A stretch of 64,000 bases of DNA from CAVQJU01 sp963712905. GTDB lineage: Bacteria > Acidobacteriota > Vicinamibacteria > Vicinamibacterales > CAVVIG01. The stretch spans positions 1 through 64,000 of the forward strand of contig CAVQJU010000007.1 of assembly GCA_963712905.1 (NCBI GenBank). The letters run 5' to 3'. Position numbers and translations under genes: made by a program. Shown piece after piece: positions 32,360 through 40,992 of the stretch (positions within the stretch are counted from its first letter, which is position 1; each line of letters begins with the position of its first letter). The notes below the pieces were generated by a model. That model was not told the origin of the DNA. It ran no database searches and worked only from the letters and a program-made list of their open reading frames with translations.

Positions 32360-33418
32360 TCAGTACGTAAACTGTTCGAGAAACCGCAGGTCGTTCTCGT
32401 AGAACAACCGGATGTCTTCCACCTGATATTTGAGAATCGCGATGCGTTCGATGCCGATGCCCCAGGCGAACCCGGTATAGCGCTCGGCGTCGTACCCGAC
32501 GGCTTCGAAGACGGCCGGATGCACCATGCCGCAGCCGCCGATTTCAATCCATCCCGTCTTCTTGCACATCGCGCAGCCGGCGCCGTCGCACTGCCAGCAG
32601 CTGAGGTCGATTTCGGCGCTGGGCTCCGTGTACGGGAAGAAGCTGGGCCGGAACCGCACGCGGGTCGTGGGCGAGAACGTCTGCCGCGCAAACGCCAGGA
32701 GCGTCCCCTTGAGATGCGCGAGCGACAGGCCTTCGCCGACGGCGAGACCTTCAATCTGTCCGAACGCCGGCGAGTGCGTCAAATCCAGGTCGTCGCGCCG
32801 ATAGACGCGGCCGGGCACGATGATGCGGATCGGCGGCTTGTGCGCCTGCATGTACCGAATCTGCATCGACGAGGTGTGCGTCCGGAGCAGCGTGCGCCGG
32901 TCCGACGGCCCGTCGCCGGCGATGGGCGCCGCGAGGTACAGCGTGTCCTGCATGTCGCGCGCGGGATGTTCCGCCGGCATGTTGAGGGCGTCGAAGCAGT
33001 GCCAGTCGTCCTCGACCTCGGGTCCCTCGACCGCCGTGAACCCCATGCGGGCGAAGATCGCTTCCAGGTCGTCGCGTACGACCGTCAACGGATGGCGATG
33101 CCCCAGCCGCAGCGGACGTCCCGGCAGGGTCACGTCGATCGCGCCCGCCGGCCGCGCCTGCGCCGAGGCGGCGGACTGATGCTCGGTCCAGCGCGCCTCG
33201 ATCGCCTGCTTCAGTTCGTTGGCCAGGCGGCCGATCTCGCGTTTGCCTTCCGGCGTGGCGCCGGCGATCGCCTGCATCCACGACGCGACGACGCTGTTCT
33301 TTCGTCCGAGGTAGCGGTCCCTGACCGTCTGCGCGTCGCGCGGCGACGCCGCCGCGGCGAGCTCGGCCTCGAACGCGCGGGTGTGTGCTTCGACGGACGC
33401 CTGATCGGGGACAGCCAT
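32360..33418 (-). CDS. pheS: Phenylalanine--tRNA ligase alpha subunit
   Basis: 352 residues from the ATG at 33418 (MAVPDQASVEAHTRAFEAEL). N-terminal coiled coil, then class II core: motif 2 IRIIVPGRVYRRDDLDLTHS, the FRPSFFPYTEPSAEID segment and motif 3 FAWGIGIERIAI. It attaches Phe to tRNA-Phe together with PheT. Usual order rplT-pheS-pheT. Confidence 0.96.
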   Translation of the reverse strand: MAVPDQASVEAHTRAFEAELAAAASPRDAQTVRDRYLGRKNSVVASWMQAIAGATPEGKREIGRLANELKQAIEARWTEHQSAASAQARPAGAIDVTLPGRPLRLGHRHPLTVVRDDLEAIFARMGFTAVEGPEVEDDWHCFDALNMPAEHPARDMQDTLYLAAPIAGDGPSDRRTLLRTHTSSMQIRYMQAHKPPIRIIVPGRVYRRDDLDLTHSPAFGQIEGLAVGEGLSLAHLKGTLLAFARQTFSPTTRVRFRPSFFPYTEPSAEIDLSCWQCDGAGCAMCKKTGWIEIGGCGMVHPAVFEAVGYDAERYTGFAWGIGIERIAILKYQVEDIRLFYENDLRFLEQFTY

Positions 33419-33436
33419 GGAGCGAGGACAGTTAAT

Positions 33437-33497
33437 CACGAAGTCGCGAAGGGCACGAAAGGATTTCTTCCTTTCGTGGCTCGCGGCTTCGTAAAGA
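33437..33497. repeat. Inverted CACGAAG-type hairpin between rplT and pheS
   Basis: Perfect core CACGAAAGGA-TTTCT-TCCTTTCGTG at 33454-33478 with outer arms that also pair (CACGAAGTCGCGAAG with GCTCGCGGCTTCGT). It may end or attenuate transcription between rplT and pheS. Confidence 0.75.
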
Positions 33498-33514
33498 ACA
33501 GGAAATCGAAACGA

Positions 33515-33898
33515 TCAAGCGCGGGCGGGTGCCTTGGCGACAGTCTTGGCTGCGGCCTTGGCCTGCTCGGCGAGCTTCGCAAACGCGGCCGGGCTGCCGA
33601 TGGCAAGCTCCGACAGGCTCTTGCGATCGAGGGTGACGCCCGCGTTCTTCAGGCCGCTGATGAAGCGGCCGTATGTGAGGCCGTGCTCGCGGGCCGCAGC
33701 GTTGATGCGGACCACCCACAGCCGCCGGAAGTCGCGCTTCTTGCGCCGCCGGCCGACGAACGCGTACTTGAGCGCCGTATCGACCGACTCTTTCGCGGCG
33801 CGGTACAGCTTGCTCTTGTTGGCGTAGTATCCCTTGGCTAATCCGAGCAGCTTCTTGCGCTTTGCCCGGCGAACCGTTCCTCTTTTTACACGCGGCAT
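33515..33898 (-). CDS. rplT: 50S ribosomal protein L20
   Basis: 127 residues. MPRVKRGTVRRAKRKKLLGL, then AFVGRRRKKRDFRRLWVVRI and GLTYGRFISGLKNAGV are the L20 signature. The C-terminus has an extra Ala/Lys-rich tail of about 10 residues. L20 is an early 23S rRNA-binding assembly protein and the usual autogenous repressor of the infC-rpmI-rplT operon. Confidence 0.97.
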   Translation of the reverse strand: MPRVKRGTVRRAKRKKLLGLAKGYYANKSKLYRAAKESVDTALKYAFVGRRRKKRDFRRLWVVRINAAAREHGLTYGRFISGLKNAGVTLDRKSLSELAIGSPAAFAKLAEQAKAAAKTVAKAPARA

Positions 33899-33907
33899 CT
33901 CAAATCT

Positions 33908-33940
33908 CCCTAACCCCTAACCCTCTAACCTCTAACCTCT
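33908..33940. repeat. Heptameric repeat, unit CTAACCT, between rpmI and rplT
   Basis: Four to five 7-bp units (CTAACCC, CTCTAAC). It fills the whole gap between two ribosomal protein genes, just ahead of the rplT ribosome binding site. The same unit is at 41988 and, inverted, at 53644. Confidence 0.85.
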
Positions 33941-34136
33941 ACTTATACGGAAGCATCCGCGCGAGCTTCGCCGTGTCCACGGCGGCGACGGTGGTCGTGC
34001 CGCGGAGCGCGCGCTTGCGCTTGGTCGTCTTGCTGCTCAGGATGTGCTGCTTGAACGCCTTGCTGCGCAGAAACTTCCCTGTCTTCGTGCGTTTGAAGCG
34101 CTTGGCCGCGCCCCGATGTGTCTTCAGTTTCGGCAT
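33939..34136 (-). CDS. rpmI: 50S ribosomal protein L35
   Basis: 65 residues, basic. MPKLKTHRGAAKRFKRTKTG and KHILSSKTTKRKRALRG match L35. Lies between infC and rplT, as usual. Confidence 0.97.
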   Translation of the reverse strand: MPKLKTHRGAAKRFKRTKTGKFLRSKAFKQHILSSKTTKRKRALRGTTTVAAVDTAKLARMLPYK

Positions 34137-34175
34137 CGTCTCCCTCGATCGATCTACTTCGCTTCCAACTTGAAT

Positions 34176-34760
34176 CTAGCTTCGTGAAGCCGCCGCGGCC
34201 GCCGGCTTCGCCCGGCCGCCGCCGCTCTGTGGGCGCCGGCTCAGGATCGTGTGCATCTGGTTGCCTTCGAGCCGCGGCATCGTTTCGGCAATGGCCAGCT
34301 CGGAGAGCTCCTGGACCAGCCGCTCGAGAATGCGCCGGCCGATCTCGGGGTGCGCCATCTCGCGGCCTCTGAAGAAGATCGTGGCCTTGACCTTGTCGCC
34401 GTCCTCGAGGAAGCGCTCGATGTGCTTCTTCTTGAACTGGTAATCATGCTCGTCCACCTTCGGACGGAACTTGATCTCCTTGACCTCGATCACCTTCTGG
34501 TGCTTCCGGGCCTCCCGGGCGCGTTTCTGCTCCTGGTATTGGTACTTCCCGAAGTCCATGATGCGGCAGACCGGCGGCACGGCCGTCGGCGAGATCTCGA
34601 CGAGGTCGAGCCCCTTGGTCTTGGCAATGGCCAGGGCCTGTGGCGGCGGCATGATGCCGAGCTGTTCGCCGGTGTCGTCGATCACCCGGATTTCACGGAC
34701 GCGGATGCGCTCGTTAACGCGGACACGGTCGTCGCGGCGGGGACTTCTGTCGAAAGCGAT
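34176..34760 (-). CDS. infC: Translation initiation factor IF-3, with apparent AUC start
   Basis: 194 residues when started at ATC 34760. The conserved N-terminus RVNERIRVREIRVIDDTGE lies upstream of the first ATG/GTG-type start, so the gene must begin earlier. The only well placed site is AAGGAGG (34772 to 34766), five bases before ATC GCT TTC GAC. A non-standard start (AUU, sometimes AUC or AUA) is the hallmark of infC, because IF-3 rejects such starts and so represses itself. Domain content is normal: N-domain, linker (YQYQEQKRAREARKHQ), C-domain (VKATIFFRGREMAHPEIG). A 15-residue Ala/Gly tail follows. Confidence 0.93.
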   Translation of the reverse strand: MAFDRSPRRDDRVRVNERIRVREIRVIDDTGEQLGIMPPPQALAIAKTKGLDLVEISPTAVPPVCRIMDFGKYQYQEQKRAREARKHQKVIEVKEIKFRPKVDEHDYQFKKKHIERFLEDGDKVKATIFFRGREMAHPEIGRRILERLVQELSELAIAETMPRLEGNQMHTILSRRPQSGGGRAKPAAAAASRS

Positions 34761-34795
34761 AAAGGCCTCCTTGAAAACCTGCAGTGCGGCGGACG

Positions 34796-36757
34796 CTAGG
34801 CCGCCCCGGGGGCGGCCTCGCCGAGGGGCATCGTGCCCTTCGAGCTCACTTCCTGCCGCGCCTTCTTCACGAATCCGTCAACCGTCTCTGGTCCGAGATC
34901 GCCGCCCGAACGGCTCCGCACCGAGACCGAACCCTCGGCAACTTCCTTGTCGCCCACGACCAGCATATACGGGATCTTCTGGAGCTGGGCCTCCCGGATC
35001 TTATATCCAATCTTTTCCTGGCGCTCGTCGAGGCCTGCGCGCAGCCCGGCCGCCTGCAGGCGGTCGCGGACTTTGCCCGCGTACTCGAGGTGCCGGTCGG
35101 AAATGGGCAGGACCACGGCCTGGACCGGCGCCAGCCACAGCGGAAACGCCCCGCTGTAGTGCTCGATCAGGATGGCGATGAAGCGCTCGAAGCTGCCGAA
35201 AATTGCACGGTGAATCACCACCGGCCGGTGCTCGGTGTTGTCCGCGCCGGTGTACTTCAGCTCGAACCGCTGCGGCGCGTTGTAGTCCAGCTGAATCGTC
35301 GCGCACTGCCACTTGCGGCCGATGGCGTCGGTCACGTCGAAATCGATCTTCGGCCCGTAGAAGGCCCCGTCGCCCGCGTTGATCGTATAGGGCTGACCCG
35401 CGCGCTCGAGCGCCGTCTTCAGCTGCGCTTCCGCCGAGTCCCATGTCGCGATGTCGCCCAGGAACTCCGCCGGCCGGGTCGAGAGCTTCGCCGCGTACTC
35501 GAGGCCGAAGTCGCGGTACACGCGCTGCACGAACCCCAGCATGCGCTCGACCTCGTCGCCGATCTGCTCCTGCGTGACGAAGCAGTGGCCGTCGTCCTGG
35601 GAGAACTGCCGGACGCGCGTCAGGCCGCCGAGGACGCCCGACTCCTCGTTGCGGTGCAGCGGCGTCTGCTCGTGGAAACGGATCGGCAGCTCGCGGTAGC
35701 TGTGCGCCTGGCTCCCGTAGAGCAGGTAGTGCCCGGGACAGTTCATGGCCTTCACGGCCAGTTGCTCGTTTTCAGAACCCTCGACGAGAAACATGTTCTG
35801 GCGATAGTGCGCCCAGTGCCCGGACGTCTCCCACAGCGCCTTGTTGTAGATGAGCGGCGTCTTCACCTCGACGTAGCCGTTCGGCAGCAGCACCTCGCGC
35901 ATGTAGGCGGACAAGAGGTTGTAAAGCGTTGTGCCCTTGTCCTGCCAGAACGCAGCGCCGGGCGCCCACGGATGGAAGGTGAACAGGCCGAGCTCGCGCC
36001 CGAGCTTTCGATGGTCGCGCTTCTTCGCTTCCTCGAGCTGGGTGAGGTGCGCTTTCAGGTCCTTGTCACTGAGAAACGCGGTCCCGTAAACGCGCTGCAT
36101 CGGCGGGTTCTTCGCGTCGCCCTTCCAGTACGCGTTCGACGTGCTCATCAGCTTGAAGGCCTTGAGCTTGCCGGTGGACGGCACGTGCGGGCCGACGCAG
36201 AAGTCGATGAACGTCTCCTTGTCTTTGATCGTGTAGCAGGAGACTTCCCGCTGGCCTTCGGTCTTCTCGTCGATCAGCTGGACCTTCAGCGGCTCGCCGC
36301 GCGCCGCGAAGAACGCCTTGGCTTCCTCGCGGGGCCACAGCTGACGCTCGTACACGACGTCCTCGCGCGCGAGCTCGTGCATCTTCTTCTCGATCGCCTC
36401 GAGGTCCTCCGGCACGAACGGCCTCGGCACGATGAAGTCGTAGAAGAAGCCCTCATCGGTCGCCGGACCGATGCCGCACTGGGTGCCAGGAAACAGGTTC
36501 GTCACTGCCGCCGCCAGCAGGTGCGCCGTGCTGTGACGCATGAGCATCAGCGCTTCCGGGCTCCGGTCGGTGACGATGCGGACGGACGCGTCGCGCTGAA
36601 GGGGACAGGACAGGTCGACCATCGTCCCGTCAACGACCCCTGCCAGCGCGGCTTTCGCGAGGCCGGGCGAGATCGCCTCCGCCACCGCACGGACCGGTGC
36701 GCCGGCCGCGAGTTCGCGGGTCGACCCATCAGGCAGCGTGACGGTGATCTGACTCAT
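34796..36757 (-). CDS. thrS: Threonine--tRNA ligase
   Basis: 653 residues. TGS domain (1-60), editing domain with HSTAHLLAAAV and the YTIKDKETFIDFCVGPHVP segment, catalytic core with zinc ligand Cys in AMNCPGHYLLYG, motif 2 (RFHEQTPLHRNEESG) and C-terminal anticodon domain (PISDRHLEYAGKV). First protein gene of the thrS-infC-rpmI-rplT-pheST cluster, as in many bacteria. No T-box leader is visible; the 138 bases upstream are a repeat and a tRNA gene. Confidence 0.97.
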   Translation of the reverse strand: MSQITVTLPDGSTRELAAGAPVRAVAEAISPGLAKAALAGVVDGTMVDLSCPLQRDASVRIVTDRSPEALMLMRHSTAHLLAAAVTNLFPGTQCGIGPATDEGFFYDFIVPRPFVPEDLEAIEKKMHELAREDVVYERQLWPREEAKAFFAARGEPLKVQLIDEKTEGQREVSCYTIKDKETFIDFCVGPHVPSTGKLKAFKLMSTSNAYWKGDAKNPPMQRVYGTAFLSDKDLKAHLTQLEEAKKRDHRKLGRELGLFTFHPWAPGAAFWQDKGTTLYNLLSAYMREVLLPNGYVEVKTPLIYNKALWETSGHWAHYRQNMFLVEGSENEQLAVKAMNCPGHYLLYGSQAHSYRELPIRFHEQTPLHRNEESGVLGGLTRVRQFSQDDGHCFVTQEQIGDEVERMLGFVQRVYRDFGLEYAAKLSTRPAEFLGDIATWDSAEAQLKTALERAGQPYTINAGDGAFYGPKIDFDVTDAIGRKWQCATIQLDYNAPQRFELKYTGADNTEHRPVVIHRAIFGSFERFIAILIEHYSGAFPLWLAPVQAVVLPISDRHLEYAGKVRDRLQAAGLRAGLDERQEKIGYKIREAQLQKIPYMLVVGDKEVAEGSVSVRSRSGGDLGPETVDGFVKKARQEVSSKGTMPLGEAAPGAA

Positions 36758-36789
36758 GTGAGAATTGGCGTTCGACCTGTCTGCGGTGA

Positions 36790-36894
36790 ATCTAGCCCTT
36801 CGACTCGCTGCGCTCGCTCAGGGCATTCTCCGCGGCAGATGGCCCGCCATGAGCGAGCCTCCGGCTCGCCGAAGGCGAGGCGGAGGTGAGTCGA
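36790..36894. repeat. Palindromic repeat between tRNA-Val and thrS
   Basis: Inverted word CCCTTCGACTCGCTGCGCTC / GAGCGAGCC...GAGTCGAA, with inner hairpins GCCCT...AGGGC (36793-36823) and GCGAGCC-TCC-GGCTCGC. This resembles dispersed intergenic palindromes and can fold strongly. Confidence 0.55.
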
Positions 36895-36895
36895 A

Positions 36896-36971
36896 TGGTA
36901 GGCACGGGTGGACTCGAACCACCGACCTCCTGCGTGTCAAGCAGGCGCTCTAACCTCTGAGCTACGCGCCT
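36896..36971 (-). tRNA. tRNA-Val (anticodon GAC)
   Basis: 76 nt including encoded CCA. Acceptor AGGCGCG pairs with CGTGCCT, discriminator A. D arm AGCTC...GAGC, anticodon stem CCTGC-TTGACAC-GCAGG with anticodon GAC (reads GUC and GUU Val), T arm GGTGG-TTCGAGT-CCACC. Confidence 0.95.
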
Positions 36972-36993
36972 ACACCGCAAACACTTGAGTATA

Positions 36994-38226
36994 TCAGGCG
37001 GCTTTCTTTTCGGCGAGCCAGATCGGCGTCGGCGGCGTCGCGCGGGCGACGCGAGCTGCTGGGGCTGGCGCAATCTGGACCTGCTCAATCGCCTTGTCCA
37101 GCATGATGTCGCCTGCCGGGGCAGGCTGTCCGAACTCGACGTCCGGCGCCTCGACGGGGACGGTGGGTTCCAGTCCCTTCTCGTGGAGGGGTGTCCCGGC
37201 CGGTGTCAGGTAGCGGACCGTCGTCAGCCACAGGCCGCTGCCGCCGGGGAGCTTGACCAGCTTCTGCACGCCTGCGCGGCCGATCGTGTGTTCCCCGACC
37301 AGGTCGGCGCGCTGGTTGCCAGACAGTGCCGAGGCGAACAGCTCGGCGGCGCCCGACGTCCCGTTGTCCATCAGCAGGACGGCCCGCAGGCTGATGCTGC
37401 CGTCGCCCGAGCTGGCGGCGATCGTGTCCTTCGTCGCGACGCCCTTGGTTTCCCGCTGGGCCAGCGTCCCCTTCGCCACGAAGAGGCGCGCCAGGGCCAG
37501 GCCCTGATCGTAGGTGCCGCTGGCGGTCCGGCGGATGTCGATGACCAGTTTCGTGGCGCCGTTCTTCGAGGCGTCGGCCACCTGCGCCTTCAGCTGATCG
37601 GCCGTGCGCGGGCCGATGGCGGGAACGCGGATGTATCCGACTCCGGGCGTCGCGATTCGTCCGGACACGTCGGCTGGCGCGAGCGCCTCGCGGGACAGCG
37701 TCACGACGTGCGGGTCGGCGGCGTTGCCGCGGAAAATCGTGAGGGTGACCTTCGACCCGACGGCGCCGCGCAAGGCGCGCATGCCCTGCCACACGCTCAT
37801 GTCGCGCGTCGGGACGTCATTGATCGCGCGGACGTAATCGCCCGTGCGCAGCCCGGCCCTCGAGGCGGGCGAGTTGTCGCGTGCCGCCAGGACGCGCAGG
37901 TAGTACTGGCGCGTCAGCTCGATGCCGAGATCGCCGGCCGGCAGGGCGGACCCCGATTCGGCCTGCTTGACCTCGTCCGCGGACAGATAGGCGCTGTCCG
38001 GATCCAGTGAGTCGACGAGGCCGTTCATGGCGCCGCGCATCACCTTGTCAATGTTGACCGGCTCAACGTAGTTGCTCGAAATCAGGCTCACCACATCGTC
38101 GAAGATCTTGAGGTGCTGATAGGTGTCTTCCCGCGCCATGACGGTGCCGAGCACGCCGCCGACGATGGCGAAGGCGACAACCGGGGCGGTGATGGCGATA
38201 ACGATGGCGCGGGTGCGTGAACTCAT
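36994..38226 (-). CDS. S41 (CtpA-like) protease homologue with altered catalytic residues
   Basis: 410 residues. An N-terminal membrane anchor (VIAITAPVVAFAIVGGVLG), a helical cap (NYVEPVNIDKVMRGAMNGLV), a PDZ domain (GIELTRQYYLRVLAA, then SPASRAGLRTGDYVRAIND), and the S41 core (GVGYIRVPAIG, LVIDIRRTASGTY). The usual GTASASE...GKG motif reads GTSGAAE...GRAGVQK. By position the nucleophile Ser is Gly (a Ser is one residue earlier) and the general-base Lys is Arg. It may be inactive or use a shifted dyad. It follows the EnvC-like gene by only four bases, so a scaffold role in amidase control is possible. Confidence 0.88.
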   Translation of the reverse strand: MSSRTRAIVIAITAPVVAFAIVGGVLGTVMAREDTYQHLKIFDDVVSLISSNYVEPVNIDKVMRGAMNGLVDSLDPDSAYLSADEVKQAESGSALPAGDLGIELTRQYYLRVLAARDNSPASRAGLRTGDYVRAINDVPTRDMSVWQGMRALRGAVGSKVTLTIFRGNAADPHVVTLSREALAPADVSGRIATPGVGYIRVPAIGPRTADQLKAQVADASKNGATKLVIDIRRTASGTYDQGLALARLFVAKGTLAQRETKGVATKDTIAASSGDGSISLRAVLLMDNGTSGAAELFASALSGNQRADLVGEHTIGRAGVQKLVKLPGGSGLWLTTVRYLTPAGTPLHEKGLEPTVPVEAPDVEFGQPAPAGDIMLDKAIEQVQIAPAPAARVARATPPTPIWLAEKKAA

Positions 38227-38230
38227 GGCC

Positions 38231-39367
38231 CTACCGTTTCTTCAGCCATTGTAAAGGATCGACGGACTGACCGTCGATCCGCAACTCGAAGTAGAGCTCG
38301 GACGGTCCGGCCGGCGCCGACCCGACCGTTCCGATGGCCTGACCACGTTCGATCCGGGCGCCCTTCTTGACCGATACCTCGAGTAAATCCCCGTACAGGC
38401 TGAAGCTCTGGGACCCGTGGTCGACGATGACCAGGTTGCCGAAGCCGCCAAAGGTGTCGGCAAAGGCCACGACACCGTCGTGAATGGCGGACACCTGAGA
38501 GCCCTCCGCGGCCCCGATCGCGATCCCGTTGGCCGCCGACGCGCCTGCCTGACGACTGGGCCGGCGGGCGAGCGCGCCGGCCACCGGCCAATCGAGATCG
38601 CCGCGGAACGGCCGGAGGGGCAGGGCGGCGGGCTCGACAGCCGACGCGCCCGCCGACAGATCGCGCAGCGTCGCCTGCAGCTTCTGCCGGGCCGCCTGGA
38701 GCTCGCCGACCAGCTGCGCGTTCAGATCGCGCCGGTTGTCGATGTCGCGGATGAGCGCGCTGCGCGATTCGGCGGCGCGGCCGAGCGCCGCCTGCGCGCG
38801 CTCGGCTTCGGCCGTCAGCGTGCCGAGCCGGCGACCGCGCTGTTCGAGCGCGGCGCGCGTCCGTTTCAACTCCGCAAGCGTGCGCTGCCGTGTAGCCACA
38901 CGGTCGGCATCGAGCTTCGCCAGCGCGCTCAGAACGCGCGAGGCCTGGCCGACCTGGCGGATATCGGCGGTGGACAGCAGGAGCTTGAGGTAGCGGCCCT
39001 GGCCCATCTTGTAGATGTCGACGAGCCTGGCGCGAAGCTCGGGGCGGCTCGCCGCTTCCTGCTGCTCGAGGTCGTGCATCCGTTGCCGGTTCGCGGTGAG
39101 CTCGCCGGAAATCTGCGCGGTGTCCGCCGCGAGCTGCCGCAGCTCTTCCGCCTTGATCTGGCGATCGACTTCCAGCTTCCGGAGATCGCCGAGCAGTGTG
39201 CGCTCCTCGGCGGCCAGACGGTCGGCTTCCTTCTGCAGCGTCTGCAGCCGATCCGTCGCGCGCTGCGCCAGCACCTCGGCGCGCGGGCGGTCGGCCGGCT
39301 GAGCCTGCAGCGCGAGCGATAGTGCGGAAGCGAGCAGAAATACACCCATCGCCTTACATATCGGCAC
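38231..39367 (-). CDS. EnvC-like murein hydrolase activator (degenerate M23/LytM)
   Basis: 378 residues, exported (signal peptide VFLLASALSLALQAQ). Long coiled coil (about 30-240), then a LytM domain: NGIAIGAAEGSQVSAIHDGV, GFGNLVIVDHGSQSFSLYGD, SELYFELRIDG. The metal ligands of active M23 enzymes are missing: the first His is Asn (NGIAI), LYAHL is LYGDL and HLHFE is ELYFE. This is the EnvC state, in which the domain activates amidases at the septum instead of cutting. Forms a unit with the S41 homologue. Confidence 0.88.
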   Translation of the reverse strand: MPICKAMGVFLLASALSLALQAQPADRPRAEVLAQRATDRLQTLQKEADRLAAEERTLLGDLRKLEVDRQIKAEELRQLAADTAQISGELTANRQRMHDLEQQEAASRPELRARLVDIYKMGQGRYLKLLLSTADIRQVGQASRVLSALAKLDADRVATRQRTLAELKRTRAALEQRGRRLGTLTAEAERAQAALGRAAESRSALIRDIDNRRDLNAQLVGELQAARQKLQATLRDLSAGASAVEPAALPLRPFRGDLDWPVAGALARRPSRQAGASAANGIAIGAAEGSQVSAIHDGVVAFADTFGGFGNLVIVDHGSQSFSLYGDLLEVSVKKGARIERGQAIGTVGSAPAGPSELYFELRIDGQSVDPLQWLKKR

Positions 39368-39419
39368 GCCGCAGTATCGCTACAGCTCCGGCAGGTTGTC
39401 GGCATGGGATAATTGCACG

Positions 39420-39848
39420 ATGCGCGTGCTTGCCGTTGATGTCGGGGGACGCCGGATTGGCCTCGCGATCAGCGACCCGTCCGCCACTCTGGCGCGGCCG
39501 CTCACGACGCTTGCCGTCGGAGGCCACGACGAGGGCGTCCGCCGCGTCGCCGAAGAGATCAGCCGGCTCGAGCGTGACGACGATGGCCTGTCGTCCGTCG
39601 TGGTGGGGCTCCCGGTGCGGCTCGACGGGTCCGCCAGCGACGAAACAGCCCGCGTGGCCGCCTTCGTCGACGCGCTGAAGACGCGCACGAACGTGCCCAT
39701 CGTGACGGCCGACGAACGGCTCACGAGTCGCGAGGCCGAGAGCCGGCTGAGCGTGCAGGAGCGCGACTGGCGGCAGCGCAAGAAAAAGCTCGACGCGGCC
39801 GCGGCGGCGATCATCCTCCAGGAGTATCTCGACCGGGCGGGGAACTGA
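39420..39848 (+). CDS. ruvX: RuvX/YqgF Holliday junction resolvase-like nuclease
   Basis: 142 residues from the ATG at 39420. RNase H-like fold: VLAVDVGGRRIGLAISDP at the start, VVVGLPVRLDGSAS, TADERLTSREAE and KKKLDAAAAAIILQ. The family is linked to processing of the 5' end of pre-16S rRNA and to recombination. mltG follows 13 bases on, a very common pairing. Confidence 0.93.
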   Translation: MRVLAVDVGGRRIGLAISDPSATLARPLTTLAVGGHDEGVRRVAEEISRLERDDDGLSSVVVGLPVRLDGSASDETARVAAFVDALKTRTNVPIVTADERLTSREAESRLSVQERDWRQRKKKLDAAAAAIILQEYLDRAGN

Positions 39849-39861
39849 AACCGGGCTCAAC

Positions 39862-40938
39862 GTGAAACGGTTCCTCGCGTTCGTCATCGTCCTGATCCTG
39901 GTTGCCGCGGGCGCGACCGCCGGCTGGTTGTTCCTCGGCGCGCGGCAGGCGTACCGAGGCTACGGCGCCTCCGAACAGTTCGTGGACATCAAGCCGGGGA
40001 CCGGCACACGCGCGATCGGCCAGCGTCTCGCCGCCGCCGGCGTCGTTCGGGATCAACTGACCTTCCGTATCGCGCTGTGGATGAGCGGCAAAGCGACGCG
40101 GCTCAAGGCCGGCGAATACCGGTTCACCGACCCCGCGACACCGGGCGACGTAATCGACAAACTCGCCCGGGGCGACGTGTTCGTCATCCCCCTCACGATT
40201 CCCGAAGGGCTGTCGATCCGGGAGACGGCCAAAATCGTCGAGGCCAAAGGCTTCGGGCCGGCCTCCGCCTTCGTTGACGCCGCTCGCGATACGTCGGCCG
40301 TTCACGCGATCGACCCGGCGGCGCGCGATTTGGAAGGGTATCTGTTCCCGGAAACGTACCCGCTGTCCCGGCACGAGGACGCGCCGGGCATCGTGCGGTT
40401 GATGGCGGACGCCTTCAACCGGGCGCTGTCGCCGGACTTGCGGGAAGCCGCCGCGGCCCGGGGGCTCTCGATCCGGCAGCTCGTCACGCTGGCGTCGATC
40501 GTCGAGAAGGAAACAGGCAAGCCGGAGGAGCGGCCGCTGGTCGCCTCGGTGTACGAGAATCGCCTCCGCATCGGCATGCCGCTCCAATGCGATCCGACCG
40601 TCATCTACGCGCTCGAGCAGGCCGGCCGCTATCACGGCAACCTGCACCACGACGACCTGTCGTTTGATTCGCCCTACAACACCTATCGATACCCCGGCCT
40701 GCCGCCTGGTCCCATCGCCGCGCCCGGGCGGGCGTCACTCGACGCCGTCGTCCACCCGGCAGACTCGAAGTACCTCTATTTCGTCAGCCGCAACGACGGC
40801 TCGCACGAGTTCGCGGCGACGCTCGATGAGCACAATCGGAACGTCCAGAAGTACCAGGTGGAGTACTTCAGGGCGGGTGGGGCTGGTAGGTCGGGTGAGG
40901 CTGGTGGGGGAAGAAAGACCGCCAAGTCGAATCGATGA
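39862..40938 (+). CDS. mltG: Endolytic transglycosylase MltG
   Basis: 358 residues from a GTG. N-terminal membrane helix (LAFVIVLILVAAGATAGWLF), LysM-like region, then the YceG domain: EGYLFPETYPL, the catalytic Glu in SIVEKETGKPEER, NRLRIGMPLQCDPTVIYAL and YPGLPPGPIAAPG. It cuts nascent peptidoglycan and sets glycan length. The last 20 residues (RAGGAGRSGEAGGGRK) come from a 9-bp GGTCGGGTG-like repeat run-in. Confidence 0.94.
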   Translation: MKRFLAFVIVLILVAAGATAGWLFLGARQAYRGYGASEQFVDIKPGTGTRAIGQRLAAAGVVRDQLTFRIALWMSGKATRLKAGEYRFTDPATPGDVIDKLARGDVFVIPLTIPEGLSIRETAKIVEAKGFGPASAFVDAARDTSAVHAIDPAARDLEGYLFPETYPLSRHEDAPGIVRLMADAFNRALSPDLREAAAARGLSIRQLVTLASIVEKETGKPEERPLVASVYENRLRIGMPLQCDPTVIYALEQAGRYHGNLHHDDLSFDSPYNTYRYPGLPPGPIAAPGRASLDAVVHPADSKYLYFVSRNDGSHEFAATLDEHNRNVQKYQVEYFRAGGAGRSGEAGGGRKTAKSNR

Positions 40939-40992
40939 TTGCCTACCTGCCTTACCCGGCGCACCCGGCCCCTCTGACATAATCGCGATCGC

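Noticed and set aside
36758..36895. T-box or other tRNA-sensing leader of thrS
   Set aside because: The stretch is a palindromic repeat; no specifier loop or T-box sequence is seen.
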